Source: Candidatus Saccharibacteria bacterium UBA2952 (lineage in GTDB: Bacteria; Patescibacteriota; Saccharimonadia; Saccharimonadales; Saccharimonadaceae). Taken from it: 25,581 nt of DNA. Both the position numbers and the translations under genes were made by a program. Below the pieces are notes generated by a model, which saw only the letters and a list, made by a program, of their open reading frames with translations, was not told the DNA's origin and ran no database searches. Shown in pieces: positions 7,236-15,104 of the stretch (its first letter is position 1; each line of letters opens with the position of its first letter). The stretch is from NCBI GenBank assembly GCA_002348605.1, contig DEBQ01000008.1:1-25581 (forward strand). Direction: 5' to 3'.

Positions 7236-9329
7236 GTGAAGAATTTTTTTGAGGGCTTGAACGAAGCTCAGGCTGAAGCCGTGAGAGCAGAAACCGGACC
7301 GCTTTTAATCTTGGCGGGTGCCGGAAGTGGTAAAACAAAAACGCTCACCCACCGGATTGGGTATCTGATCGGTGAAAAGGGTATTTGGCCTAACCAAATA
7401 CTGGCTGTCACATTTACCAACAAAGCCGCCCGCGAAATGCGCGAACGCTTGTCAGGACTGCTCGGCCAGCCGAACACGCGAGGTTTCATGCCATGGATGG
7501 GAACGTTTCATGGTATTTGTGTACGCTTGCTTAGGCAGGACGGCCACGAAATCGGCATTCAGTCCAACTTCGTAATTTACGACGAAGATGACCGGCAAGG
7601 GCTTATTAAGCAGGCGATGAAAAGCTTAGGAGTCGCGGATGCAAAAATAAAGCCGCGAGTGGTCAGCTCGACAATTTCAAGTGCTAAAAACGACATGGTC
7701 GGTCCCGACGAATTCGCGGCCACGGCAAATTATCCGTTCCAAAAAACGGTTGCTGACATCTATAAGTTATACGAAACGCTTCGCAAAGAAGCAGGCGCGC
7801 TCGACTTTGATGACTTGCTGCTCGAAACGGTACGACTGCTTCGAGAACAACCTGAGGTAAGGCAGAAATGGCAGCGGCAATTCGTTCATATTTTGATTGA
7901 CGAGTACCAGGACACGAATGCTGCCCAGTATGCCATCGTAAAAAGCCTGGTTGGGCCAGAACGTAACATCTGCGTGGTCGGTGACGACTGGCAAAGTATT
8001 TATAGTTGGCGCGGTGCCGATTTTACAAACATTCTAAACTTCGAACGCGACTTCCCAGGGGCATTGGTCATCAAACTCGAACAGAATTACCGCAGTACGG
8101 GGGCAATTCTAGAAGCGGCGCACAACGTGATTACCAAGAACGTCCAGCGCACTGACAAGAAACTTTGGACGGCCGAAGGCGAAGGGTCGCCAGTTCAGAT
8201 TCATGAGCTGTACGACGAAACTGAAGAAGCGCGGCTAGTGGCTAGCCGCATATCGGCACAGGTCGCGATTGGCGCCAGAAAACCGGATGATTTCGCTGTA
8301 CTGTACCGCACGAACGCCCAAAGCTACACGCTAGAACGCGCACTACTGCAGGCAAGGGTTCCGTACCAGATCGTCGGCGGGGTACGGTTTTATGACCGCA
8401 AGGAAATTAAGGATGTCATTGCCTACCTGCGGCTTATTTACCAGCCGAATGACCGCATGAGTTTTTCGCGGATCGCGAACGTTCCTGGTCGTGGTCTTGG
8501 GCCGAGCAGTTTGGAACGGTTTATGACCTGGCAAGCCGGCAGCGGATTGAATATCATAGAGGCGCTTCGACGATCGGGCGAAATCGACGGCCTGACGCCA
8601 CGTGCTAAGAACTCGCTAACCAAACTCGGCGAGCTGCTTGGAAAGTTCGATGACCTTACGGAAGAGCCGAGTATCATCATTGAACGGATTCTCGAAGGCA
8701 GTGGGTATCTTAACTACCTGCGTGACGGATCGCCGCAAGCCGAAGACCGGGAAGAGAACGTCAGTTCGCTCGTATCAGATGCCAAAACCTTCGCGTCGCT
8801 ACCAGATTTTTTGGCCGAAGTAGCTCTTATGACGAGCGCCGACGAATCGGCAGGTAAGGCCAGTGTGACACTGATGACGCTCCACGCCGCCAAAGGCTTG
8901 GAATTCCCTGTGGTGTTCATGGTAGGTATGGAAGAAGGAATTTTTCCGCACTCGCGAGTGTTCGAGACCGGTCCGAGCGAGCTCGAAGAAGAGCGCCGCC
9001 TTTGCTATGTTGGTATGACAAGGGCCCGCGAGGAGCTGCACATTAGTTTTGCTGCCTCGCGTCTTCAGTTCGGTCAACGTGGTTACAATCCACCTTCACG
9101 GTTCATTGCCGATATGGGTAGTGCCGTGGCGATGACCGAGCGTGCTTCGCACCATATCGATGAGTTTGACGCCGAAGAAGTGGCGTTCGACATTAACGAC
9201 CGTGTGCATTCAAACCAGTTCGGCGCCGGAACTGTTGTCGATATTGACGGCATGGCCGTGACTATTCTATTTGACAGTGGTCAGAGCAAGAAATTGAACG
9301 TCGAGTACGCCCGTTTGGAACGGTTGTAA
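7236..9329 (+). CDS. UvrD/PcrA-type 3'-5' DNA helicase
   Basis: A 697-residue superfamily 1A helicase for repair or replication restart. Motifs in order: Q-motif region LNEAQAEAV; Walker A AGAGSGKTKTLTHR; Ia FTNKAAREMRERL; GTFHG; Walker B DEYQDTN; III GDDWQSIYSWRGAD; IV QNYRS; V TLMTLHAAKGLEFPVVF; VI RRLCYVGMTRARE. The C-terminus (FDINDRVHSNQFGAGTVVDI onward) resembles the Tudor-like tail of PcrA, which binds partners such as RNA polymerase. The start is GTG 7236, giving MKNFFEGLNEAQAEAV; this fits the family and lies just after a -10 box. UvrD and PcrA cannot be separated by eye. It stands alone between the glycolytic unit and the rpfB unit. Confidence 0.93.
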   Translation: MKNFFEGLNEAQAEAVRAETGPLLILAGAGSGKTKTLTHRIGYLIGEKGIWPNQILAVTFTNKAAREMRERLSGLLGQPNTRGFMPWMGTFHGICVRLLRQDGHEIGIQSNFVIYDEDDRQGLIKQAMKSLGVADAKIKPRVVSSTISSAKNDMVGPDEFAATANYPFQKTVADIYKLYETLRKEAGALDFDDLLLETVRLLREQPEVRQKWQRQFVHILIDEYQDTNAAQYAIVKSLVGPERNICVVGDDWQSIYSWRGADFTNILNFERDFPGALVIKLEQNYRSTGAILEAAHNVITKNVQRTDKKLWTAEGEGSPVQIHELYDETEEARLVASRISAQVAIGARKPDDFAVLYRTNAQSYTLERALLQARVPYQIVGGVRFYDRKEIKDVIAYLRLIYQPNDRMSFSRIANVPGRGLGPSSLERFMTWQAGSGLNIIEALRRSGEIDGLTPRAKNSLTKLGELLGKFDDLTEEPSIIIERILEGSGYLNYLRDGSPQAEDREENVSSLVSDAKTFASLPDFLAEVALMTSADESAGKASVTLMTLHAAKGLEFPVVFMVGMEEGIFPHSRVFETGPSELEEERRLCYVGMTRAREELHISFAASRLQFGQRGYNPPSRFIADMGSAVAMTERASHHIDEFDAEEVAFDINDRVHSNQFGAGTVVDIDGMAVTILFDSGQSKKLNVEYARLERL

Positions 9330-9334
9330 GTCTT

Positions 9335-9362
9335 TCGACACAACGCTTATGTTTGATATAAT
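9335..9362 (+). promoter_or_regulatory. Promoter of the rpfB-like gene
   Basis: A -35 TCGACA (9335-9340), a 16-bp spacer and an extended -10 TGA-TATAAT (hexamer 9357-9362) form one of the best promoters here. It predicts a 5' UTR of about 48 bases, unlike the leaderless starts elsewhere. The UTR contains a small TGCGC/GCGCA hairpin (about 9395-9409) and no clear Shine-Dalgarno before ATG 9417. Confidence 0.7.
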
Positions 9363-9416
9363 TAGGTAAGTACTTTTGAGACAAAAAGTTCTTCTGCGCA
9401 GATCGCGCACCAGAGT

Positions 9417-10559
9417 ATGAGAGTTATTTCACGTAAGGTTTCACCATTCTATTTGTTCTTGCTGTGCTCCGCAGTCGTTTTTGGCGTGCTGGGCACGCTT
9501 TTGATGCCAAAAGCTTACGCCGTTGGAGATGGTGAACGGCTGATCATGATTCATGACCGGGACACCGAGCACGGCTTAATAACGCGCGCTAAGACCTTGC
9601 GCCAAGTATTTACGGAGGCGAATATTCGTCTCGACAAGAACGACCGTGTCGAGCCTGGGCTTGACGAGGAGCTGGTTGCGAACAATTACCAAGTTAATAT
9701 TTACCGGGCGCGACCAGTTGTTATTGTCGATGGCCCGGTCAAGCAACTGGTTATGAGCGCATACCAGACACCGAAACAAATCGCCGGTCACGCTGGAATC
9801 GCACTAAGGGATGAAGACCAGGCATCAGTCGATTTTTCGAACAACCTGGTGTCGGACGGCGCGAGTATCCGGATGACAATCGACCGAGCAACTCCTGTTG
9901 CTCTGACGCTCTATGGCAAGTCGGAAACGGTATACACCCAGGCAGCAACCGTCGGTGACTTCTTGAAAGAAAAGAACATTCGTCTTGGGGAAAAAGACGA
10001 CATGTCGGCGACCAGTAGTGCGCAGATCACTGCCGGTATGAAGCTTTCAATTTGGCGTAACGGTAAGCAGACCGTAACCCAAGAAGAAGATGTCGCCTTT
10101 GACACCCAGAAAATCCAAGATGCGAATCGTGACGTCGGTTACAAGCAGATTAATACACCTGGCGTAAACGGTAAAAAAATGGTCACTTACGAAATTATCA
10201 TGCAGGACGGTAAAGAAGTCAGCCGGACCGTTATTCAGTCGGTTGTCACCAAGCAGCCGGTGCAGCAAGTCGAAACGGTCGGTACGAAACTGACGAACAC
10301 GTTCAGCGGCAGTTTTGCCGAAGCATTGGCGCGGCTTCGCAGCTGCGAAGGTAGCTATACGTCGAATACCGGCAATGGCTATTACGGCGCTTACCAATTT
10401 GATATTCAAACCTGGGGTGGCTACCGAGGCTATCCGAACGCATCCGTCGCACCACCAGCCGTTCAAGACGAAAAGGCGTGGTTAACCTACCAACGCCGGG
10501 GATGGAGTCCATGGCCAAGCTGTAGCCGCTCAATGGGCTTGCAGGATATCTACCGGTAA
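9417..10559 (+). CDS. RpfB-like resuscitation-promoting factor / peptidoglycan lytic protein
   Basis: A 380-residue exported protein that should cut peptidoglycan. Residues 1-35 form a signal peptide (basic N-end, hydrophobic core, cleavage near AYA). Residues about 40-230 carry repeated DUF348-type units (phrases such as LRQVFTEANIRL and VGDFLKEKNIRL). Residues about 230-292 look like a G5 domain (KMVTYEIIMQDGKEVSRTV). Residues about 296-380 are an Rpf/transglycosylase-like domain with predicted catalytic Glu311 next to Cys310. Cys369 is placed to form the disulfide known in actinobacterial Rpf domains, and NTGNGYYGAYQF is characteristic. This is the architecture of Mycobacterium RpfB. It heads a run with rsmA and a yfiH-like gene, and rpfB is also next to ksgA in Mycobacterium. 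It may remodel the cell's own wall or act on a host wall; that part is inference. Confidence 0.88.
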   Translation: MRVISRKVSPFYLFLLCSAVVFGVLGTLLMPKAYAVGDGERLIMIHDRDTEHGLITRAKTLRQVFTEANIRLDKNDRVEPGLDEELVANNYQVNIYRARPVVIVDGPVKQLVMSAYQTPKQIAGHAGIALRDEDQASVDFSNNLVSDGASIRMTIDRATPVALTLYGKSETVYTQAATVGDFLKEKNIRLGEKDDMSATSSAQITAGMKLSIWRNGKQTVTQEEDVAFDTQKIQDANRDVGYKQINTPGVNGKKMVTYEIIMQDGKEVSRTVIQSVVTKQPVQQVETVGTKLTNTFSGSFAEALARLRSCEGSYTSNTGNGYYGAYQFDIQTWGGYRGYPNASVAPPAVQDEKAWLTYQRRGWSPWPSCSRSMGLQDIYR

Positions 10560-10573
10560 CTTACCGTTAAAGT

Positions 10574-11350
10574 ATGAAAGGTCCAAAGAAGGAACTTGGC
10601 CAGCATTGGCTGACCGACCGGCTTATTCTCGGTGCTATCGCCGATGAAGCCGGGATTGAGCAAGCCGATACCGTACTCGAAATCGGGCCAGGGCTCGGAA
10701 CGCTGACCAGTGAACTGCTGCAACGTGCCTGGAAGGTGGTAGCGGTTGAGTTCGACCCAGAACTAGCAGCCAAGTTGCCAGGGCAATTCCCGGGCAAGAA
10801 CCTGACGGTCACGACTGGCGATATTCTTTCATTCGATTTGGAAGACTTGCCGAAAGACTATGTAGTCGTAGCAAACGTGCCATATTACATCACCTCAAAA
10901 ATTGTGCAGAAACTCATGACCGCGAAAAACAAACCACGCGCGGCGGTGCTGTTAGTTCAAAAAGAAGTTGCCGAGCGTATTGCTGCTGGTCCTGGTGATT
11001 TGAGTCTACTTGGCATATCTGCGCAGGTTTATGCCGAAACCGAACTAGGTATCGAAGTGCCCAGGGAATTCTTTACGCCGCCGCCGAAGGTCGATTCACA
11101 GGTTATCATTTTGCGTACCCGCCCGGCACCGTTAGTTCTGGTCGAAGATGAGCGACAATTCTTTCGCGTAGTAAAGGCCGGTTTTTCTGAAAAGCGCAAG
11201 AAGCTCCGATCAAGCTTGGCGGGCGGACTTGGCATTGAAAAGCCTGTCGCCGAAACGCTGCTTAAACAAGCTGGCGTTTCACCAGATGTACGGGCCGAAG
11301 ACGTATCGATTGATGATTGGCTACGGCTTGCAAGGTCGTTCAATGGATAG
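10574..11350 (+). CDS. rsmA: 16S rRNA (adenine1518/1519-N6)-dimethyltransferase
   Basis: Dimethylates two adjacent adenines at the 3' end of 16S rRNA during small-subunit maturation, using S-adenosylmethionine. A 258-residue protein of normal KsgA size. It begins with the typical KKELGQHWLTD, has the SAM motif LEIGPGLGTLT (35-45), the acidic AVEFDPELA, and the catalytic NVPYY (101-105, the NLPY-type motif). The C-terminal region has FSEKRKKLRSSL, as in the family. It starts 14 bases after the rpfB-like stop with no Shine-Dalgarno, so translation is probably coupled. The stop overlaps the next gene. Confidence 0.95.
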   Translation: MKGPKKELGQHWLTDRLILGAIADEAGIEQADTVLEIGPGLGTLTSELLQRAWKVVAVEFDPELAAKLPGQFPGKNLTVTTGDILSFDLEDLPKDYVVVANVPYYITSKIVQKLMTAKNKPRAAVLLVQKEVAERIAAGPGDLSLLGISAQVYAETELGIEVPREFFTPPPKVDSQVIILRTRPAPLVLVEDERQFFRVVKAGFSEKRKKLRSSLAGGLGIEKPVAETLLKQAGVSPDVRAEDVSIDDWLRLARSFNG

Positions 11351-12011
11351 TTCGGTACTCATCGCCATATCGTCGCTTCACGACGGGTCAATGTCGAAAT
11401 CGGTCGATGAGATGACACGGCGAAACAACAGGCAGCGATTTTTAGAGCGGCAAGGAACGTCACTAGAGCAATCCGTACTTGTTCATTTGAAGTACGAAGG
11501 CGATGATTACTGCCGATACTACGAGGTTTCATTGGAGCACGCTGGTGATGGTATGGCGTTCGAGTCGAGCATTGTCGCGGATGCGTTGTTTACACGGGGC
11601 AAACGGCTCGCCCTATTTCTGCCCGTGGCGGATTGTATAGGGGCTGTCCTGTTCGACGAAAGACTGCAAGTACTCGGGCTGGCTCACCTTGGACGGCAAA
11701 ACCTAGCCCAGCAGGGCGGAACGAAGATAGTCGAGTTCATGAAAACAGAGTTCGGCAGCAACCCTGAAGATATCCAAGTGTGGCTCAGCCCGGCCGCCGG
11801 CCGCGAAAACTATCCACTTCACGACTTCAATAATCGCAGCATGTATGAGGTGGCACTTGAGCAGTTGGAACAGGCCAATGTGCCGAACGGAAATATAGTG
11901 ATAGACGGGGCAGACACCACAAAGGATCGGAACTTTTTCTCGCACAGTGAGTTCTTAAAAGGCAACCGCGAAACTGATGGGCGCCAAGCAGTCGTCACCC
12001 TGATGAGGTAG
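11343..12011 (+). CDS. YfiH/PgeF-like laccase-domain protein (divergent)
   Basis: A 222-residue protein matching the multicopper-polyphenol-oxidase/laccase fold family (DUF152), whose members act as purine nucleoside enzymes or as PgeF in peptidoglycan precursor editing. The conserved Cys is Cys98 in LPVADCIGAVLFD, followed by His115 in GLAHLGRQN (HAGWRG in typical members). His49 or His66 could be the first metal ligand. The frame is open back to 11229, but ATG 11343 overlaps the rsmA stop by eight bases and removes an unrelated 38-residue extension. The weakened HAGWRG motif makes this a divergent member; activity is uncertain. Confidence 0.72.
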   Translation: MDSSVLIAISSLHDGSMSKSVDEMTRRNNRQRFLERQGTSLEQSVLVHLKYEGDDYCRYYEVSLEHAGDGMAFESSIVADALFTRGKRLALFLPVADCIGAVLFDERLQVLGLAHLGRQNLAQQGGTKIVEFMKTEFGSNPEDIQVWLSPAAGRENYPLHDFNNRSMYEVALEQLEQANVPNGNIVIDGADTTKDRNFFSHSEFLKGNRETDGRQAVVTLMR

Positions 12012-12024
12012 TAACCGCCCTCTC

Positions 12025-12033
12025 TGTTATACT
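12025..12033 (+). promoter_or_regulatory. Extended -10 promoter of metG
   Basis: TGT-TATACT (hexamer 12028-12033) lies seven bases before ATG 12041. No Shine-Dalgarno or -35 box is visible. It is part of the recurring leaderless pattern. Confidence 0.65.
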
Positions 12034-12040
12034 GGTAGCG

Positions 12041-13558
12041 ATGGGAAAGAATCTCTACATTACGACGGCGATTCCGTATGTGAACGGCACGCCACATATC
12101 GGTAACGCGCTCGATTACCTGCTTGCTGACATTTGGAGCCGCTACCAACGCCAGAACGGCCGACAGGTGCGATTTCAGGTAGGTACGGACGAACATGGTA
12201 ACAAAATCGCAGCCAAAGCAGCCGAAGCCGGTCTGGACCCGCAAAGTTACACCGACAAAATGTACCCCAACTTCGAAGCACTCATGAAAAAGGTTGGTGC
12301 CGAATACACCGACTTCATTCGTACGACCGATGGCCACCACAAAGGCGCTGTCCAATACATTTGGCAGCAGCTTCAGCCGCACATTTACAAAGGCACGTAC
12401 CAGGGATGGTACTGTATGGGCCACGAAGCGTTCTTTACCGACAAAGAAGTCGAAGCGACCGGAGGCGTGTGTCCCGACCATCAGACGCCGTACGAACAGG
12501 TAGCTGAAGAAAACTACTATTTGAAGACCAGTGAATTTACGGACCGCATACGTGAGGCGATTGAAACTAACAAAATGCAGATCGTGCCAGAATTCCGCAA
12601 GCATGAGTTCCTCAACCTGATCAAAGATGGCTTGCCGGACGTATCGATTTCACGGCCAAAAAAGAACCTGACCTGGGGCGTGTCCGTGCCTGGCGACCCT
12701 GAACAGATCATGTACGTCTGGGTTGACGCGCTCAGTAACTATCTGACGGTCCTGGGCTATCCAGATAAGCCAGAATGGCAGGAGTTCTGGCCGGCGGACA
12801 TACAAGTAGTGGGCAAAGACATCCTGCGTTTTCACGCTGGTATCTGGCCTGCCATGCTGCTTGGTATTGGTGTCAGCCTGCCGAAAAAGCTACTCGTTCA
12901 TGGGTTTGTAAACGTTGGGGGCGCTAAAATGAGCAAGACTGTCGGTAATGTTGTCGACCCGAATGATGTCATTGACCAATACGGCGTCGACGCCTTCCGC
13001 TACTTCTTCGCGCGTCATATCCCCACACAAGACGACGGCGACTTTACTTGGGAAAAATTTGAAATGGCGTACAATACCGAGCTTGCTAACGATCTTGGAA
13101 ACCTAGTTGCCCGTGTGGCGAACATGCTAACCAAGTACCAAGCCGGCGTTATTGGTGACGCACCACTCGGCGAACACGACATGAAACTTTACCATAGCGC
13201 GTTCGAAAAACTGGAATTCAACAAGGCGCTTGATGAAGTCTGGACTATGGTTCGGTCACTCAACAAATACATCGACGACGTGAAGCCATGGGAAATCGCC
13301 AAACATAAAGACAAAGACCCCGATGCCGAACCACATCTGACTGAAGTGCTAGCCCACTGTGTCGGCAATCTTCTGCAAATCGGTGACCTGTTGATTCCTT
13401 TCATGCCAACGACCGCAAAAGCCATTCACGATATGTTTGAAACCGGTGTCGTGGTTTCAGCGACCGGCGTGCTATTCCCGAAGATTTACCAGTACACAGG
13501 GCAGGCTCACCAGGCTTCCACTCCAGCTCCGGCTCAGCCAACTCCTCCGCAGGCATGA
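12041..13558 (+). CDS. metG: Methionyl-tRNA synthetase
   Basis: Charges tRNA-Met with methionine in the cytoplasm. A 505-residue class I enzyme. The HIGH motif is HIGN (19-22) in PYVNGTPHIGN, and the KMSKS motif is KMSKT (296-300) in GGAKMSKTVGN. The connective domain has GWYCMGHEAFFTDKEV and VCPDHQTPYE, with too few cysteines for a complete double zinc knuckle. The HAGIWPAML and WVDALSNYLT segments are typical. The C-terminus ends in a Pro/Ala-rich tail and lacks the EMAP/Trbp111-like tRNA-binding domain of longer MetRS. Its TGA stop overlaps the tatD start. Confidence 0.95.
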   Translation: MGKNLYITTAIPYVNGTPHIGNALDYLLADIWSRYQRQNGRQVRFQVGTDEHGNKIAAKAAEAGLDPQSYTDKMYPNFEALMKKVGAEYTDFIRTTDGHHKGAVQYIWQQLQPHIYKGTYQGWYCMGHEAFFTDKEVEATGGVCPDHQTPYEQVAEENYYLKTSEFTDRIREAIETNKMQIVPEFRKHEFLNLIKDGLPDVSISRPKKNLTWGVSVPGDPEQIMYVWVDALSNYLTVLGYPDKPEWQEFWPADIQVVGKDILRFHAGIWPAMLLGIGVSLPKKLLVHGFVNVGGAKMSKTVGNVVDPNDVIDQYGVDAFRYFFARHIPTQDDGDFTWEKFEMAYNTELANDLGNLVARVANMLTKYQAGVIGDAPLGEHDMKLYHSAFEKLEFNKALDEVWTMVRSLNKYIDDVKPWEIAKHKDKDPDAEPHLTEVLAHCVGNLLQIGDLLIPFMPTTAKAIHDMFETGVVVSATGVLFPKIYQYTGQAHQASTPAPAQPTPPQA

Positions 13559-14310
13559 TGTTCACCGATACGCACTGTCATATACACGAGTCGGGCTTTT
13601 ACGAGACCGACCGAGAAGCCGTATACAAACGAGCAGCTGCGGCCGGTATTAGCATGATCTGTATCGGAACGAATGAAGCGTTTTCTCGTGAAGCGGTTGA
13701 ATTTGTCGCGAGTCGCGACAACACTTGGGCGACGGTTGGCGTACATCCGCATGATGTAAAAGACGGGTGGTCAGACATCGCACGAATTCTGGCGGAGAAA
13801 CCTGAAAAACTTGTCGGAATCGGCGAGGTTGGTCTTGATTACTATTACGATAACAGCCCGCGTGACATTCAGGTGCGTGCGTTGGAAGAGCAACTACAAC
13901 TGGCTGTTGACTACAATTTGCCAGTATCGTTCCATGTCAGAAACGCCTTTGATGACTTTTGGCCAATATTTGCCAACTTTCATAGTCTTCGGGGGGTACT
14001 GCACAGTTTTACAGACAATCAGGCTAATTTAGAGAAAGGGCTATCTGAAGGACTCTACATTGGCGTGAACGGTATATCGACATTCACGAAAGACGACAGT
14101 CAGCGGCAACTCTTCGACACGATTCCCCTCGAGAAAATGCTGCTCGAAACAGATGCTCCGTTCTTGACACCTACGCCACACCGTGGTAAAGTAAATGAGC
14201 CAGCGTTCGTGAGGAATGTGGCCGAGTATCACGCCAATCGGCGTGGGGTAGAGCTCGAACACCTCGCACGAGTCACATCAACGAACGCATCCCAGCTGTT
14301 TTCTATCTAA
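13555..14310 (+). CDS. tatD: TatD-family metal-dependent hydrolase (DNase)
   Basis: A 251-residue TIM-barrel hydrolase, probably a 3'-5' DNase active in DNA repair or turnover. Metal ligands are visible: His7 and His9 in DTHCHIH, Glu91 in GIGEVGLDYY, His127 in SFHVRNAF, His150 in LHSFTD, and Asp200 in LLETDAPFLTP. It starts at one of two adjacent ATGs overlapping the metG stop, so translation is coupled. The metG-tatD pair is conserved across many Gram-positive bacteria. Confidence 0.93.
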   Translation: MMFTDTHCHIHESGFYETDREAVYKRAAAAGISMICIGTNEAFSREAVEFVASRDNTWATVGVHPHDVKDGWSDIARILAEKPEKLVGIGEVGLDYYYDNSPRDIQVRALEEQLQLAVDYNLPVSFHVRNAFDDFWPIFANFHSLRGVLHSFTDNQANLEKGLSEGLYIGVNGISTFTKDDSQRQLFDTIPLEKMLLETDAPFLTPTPHRGKVNEPAFVRNVAEYHANRRGVELEHLARVTSTNASQLFSI

Positions 14311-14357
14311 CAGCAATCTCTAAAACACCAAAACTCCAACAGTAGTAACTATTAAAC

Positions 14358-14376
14358 GCGACAGGAGAACCAGCGA
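14358..14376 (+). promoter_or_regulatory. Shine-Dalgarno for the 93-aa hypothetical gene
   Basis: GACAGGAGAACCAGCG contains AGGAGA about eight bases before ATG 14377. It is one of the few clear Shine-Dalgarno sequences in the window. The 66 bases upstream are A/C-rich and show no convincing promoter beyond a weak TATTAA. Confidence 0.6.
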
Positions 14377-14658
14377 ATGCCAGGCGATACGTTCACGCCG
14401 CCCCGCCAAGAAAACTCAACCGTCTTTGACGACGGCAATGTACTGGAGTTTCGAAAGGCACGTGAAGGCCTGAGGCCGCAGTCTGAAATCGAAGCCGAAC
14501 GCGCCGTGCAATCTGCCTATGATTACTCCGTTACTGCTGAATCCGAGCGTCAATTGACCCCTGTAGAGTATGCCGCCTTACAGCTCGTCGAACTCCATAA
14601 GGTCCGCCAAGAGCGCATGGTGAACGAAGATAAGCCATTCTTAAAGGAAGCGGCATGA
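14377..14658 (+). CDS. Hypothetical protein, 93 aa
   Basis: I do not recognise a family. The product is small, charged and soluble-looking, with no signal peptide or membrane segment. The first third is Pro/Asp-rich. Residues about 36-90 should be helical and rich in Glu, Arg and Ala (IEAERAVQSAYDYSV; QLVELHKVRQERM). The clear Shine-Dalgarno and ATGA overlap with the next gene support it as a real gene. The two are likely made together and may be partners. Confidence 0.65.
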   Translation: MPGDTFTPPRQENSTVFDDGNVLEFRKAREGLRPQSEIEAERAVQSAYDYSVTAESERQLTPVEYAALQLVELHKVRQERMVNEDKPFLKEAA

Positions 14659-15083
14659 GTGTATTTAAAAAAGCATTGACACTCCTTATTGGCGACACAA
14701 ACGACTTGTCGTACCTGAAGATGCCGAAAAACACGGCGGGTCTTAAAAAACTAGGCGAACGTGAACTCATTCAGCTTGAAAGCAATATCGGCCGTGAACT
14801 ATTTGGGCCAGTGCCACAAGGACACCGCCGGGAGTTTTTCTGTCTCGACGAAAAAACCTGCATTTGGTACGAGGAATACAAGGATAAAGACGGCAAGCAA
14901 GTCTCGGCTACCACCCGATACGAAATCCAGGGCGACAAGGTACTGAAAGCCCAGGAAGGCGCACGCTATAGTTACCTGGAAGGCGGAGAGTTGAACAATC
15001 TGCTTACGGCCATCAACCTGTACTACGAGCGGGTTATGCGCGCAGTCTATCACCGCGACCCGAAGACCCGCCAACCTCTGTAG
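14655..15083 (+). CDS. Hypothetical protein, 142 aa
   Basis: I do not recognise a family. It is a soluble protein with a hydrophobic patch near the N-terminus (KKALTLLIG) and a basic C-terminus. Residues about 57-110 look like a beta-rich fold (REFFCLDEKTCIWYEEY; TTRYEIQGDKVLKAQ), followed by a helix (LNNLLTAINLYYERVMRAV). Cys73 and Cys78 are close together. Its start overlaps the stop of the upstream 93-aa gene (ATGA), so the two are translationally coupled. The promoter of the next gene begins just after its stop. Confidence 0.65.
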   Translation: MSVFKKALTLLIGDTNDLSYLKMPKNTAGLKKLGERELIQLESNIGRELFGPVPQGHRREFFCLDEKTCIWYEEYKDKDGKQVSATTRYEIQGDKVLKAQEGARYSYLEGGELNNLLTAINLYYERVMRAVYHRDPKTRQPL

Positions 15084-15087
15084 CGAC

Positions 15088-15096
15088 TGGTATAAT
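15088..15096 (+). promoter_or_regulatory. Extended -10 promoter of the cysteine desulfurase gene
   Basis: TGG-TATAAT (hexamer 15091-15096, a perfect consensus) lies eight bases before ATG 15105. No -35 box or Shine-Dalgarno is seen. It predicts a leaderless or near-leaderless mRNA for the iscS-DUF218-mnmA unit. Confidence 0.7.
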
Positions 15097-15104
15097 AATA
15101 CATA

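Noticed and set aside
9306..9330. Hairpin CCGTT-TGG-AACGG at the end of the uvrD-like gene as a terminator
   Set aside because: The stem is only five base pairs, lies inside the coding sequence and has no T-tract after it.
9363..9416. A c-di-AMP (ydaO-type) riboswitch upstream of the rpfB-like gene, as known for some actinobacterial rpf genes
   Set aside because: The predicted 5' UTR is about 48 bases, far too short for that riboswitch, and no matching motif is visible.
11229..11342. Longer start of the YfiH-like gene
   Set aside because: It would overlap rsmA by over 100 bases. ATG 11343 gives the usual short stop-start overlap.
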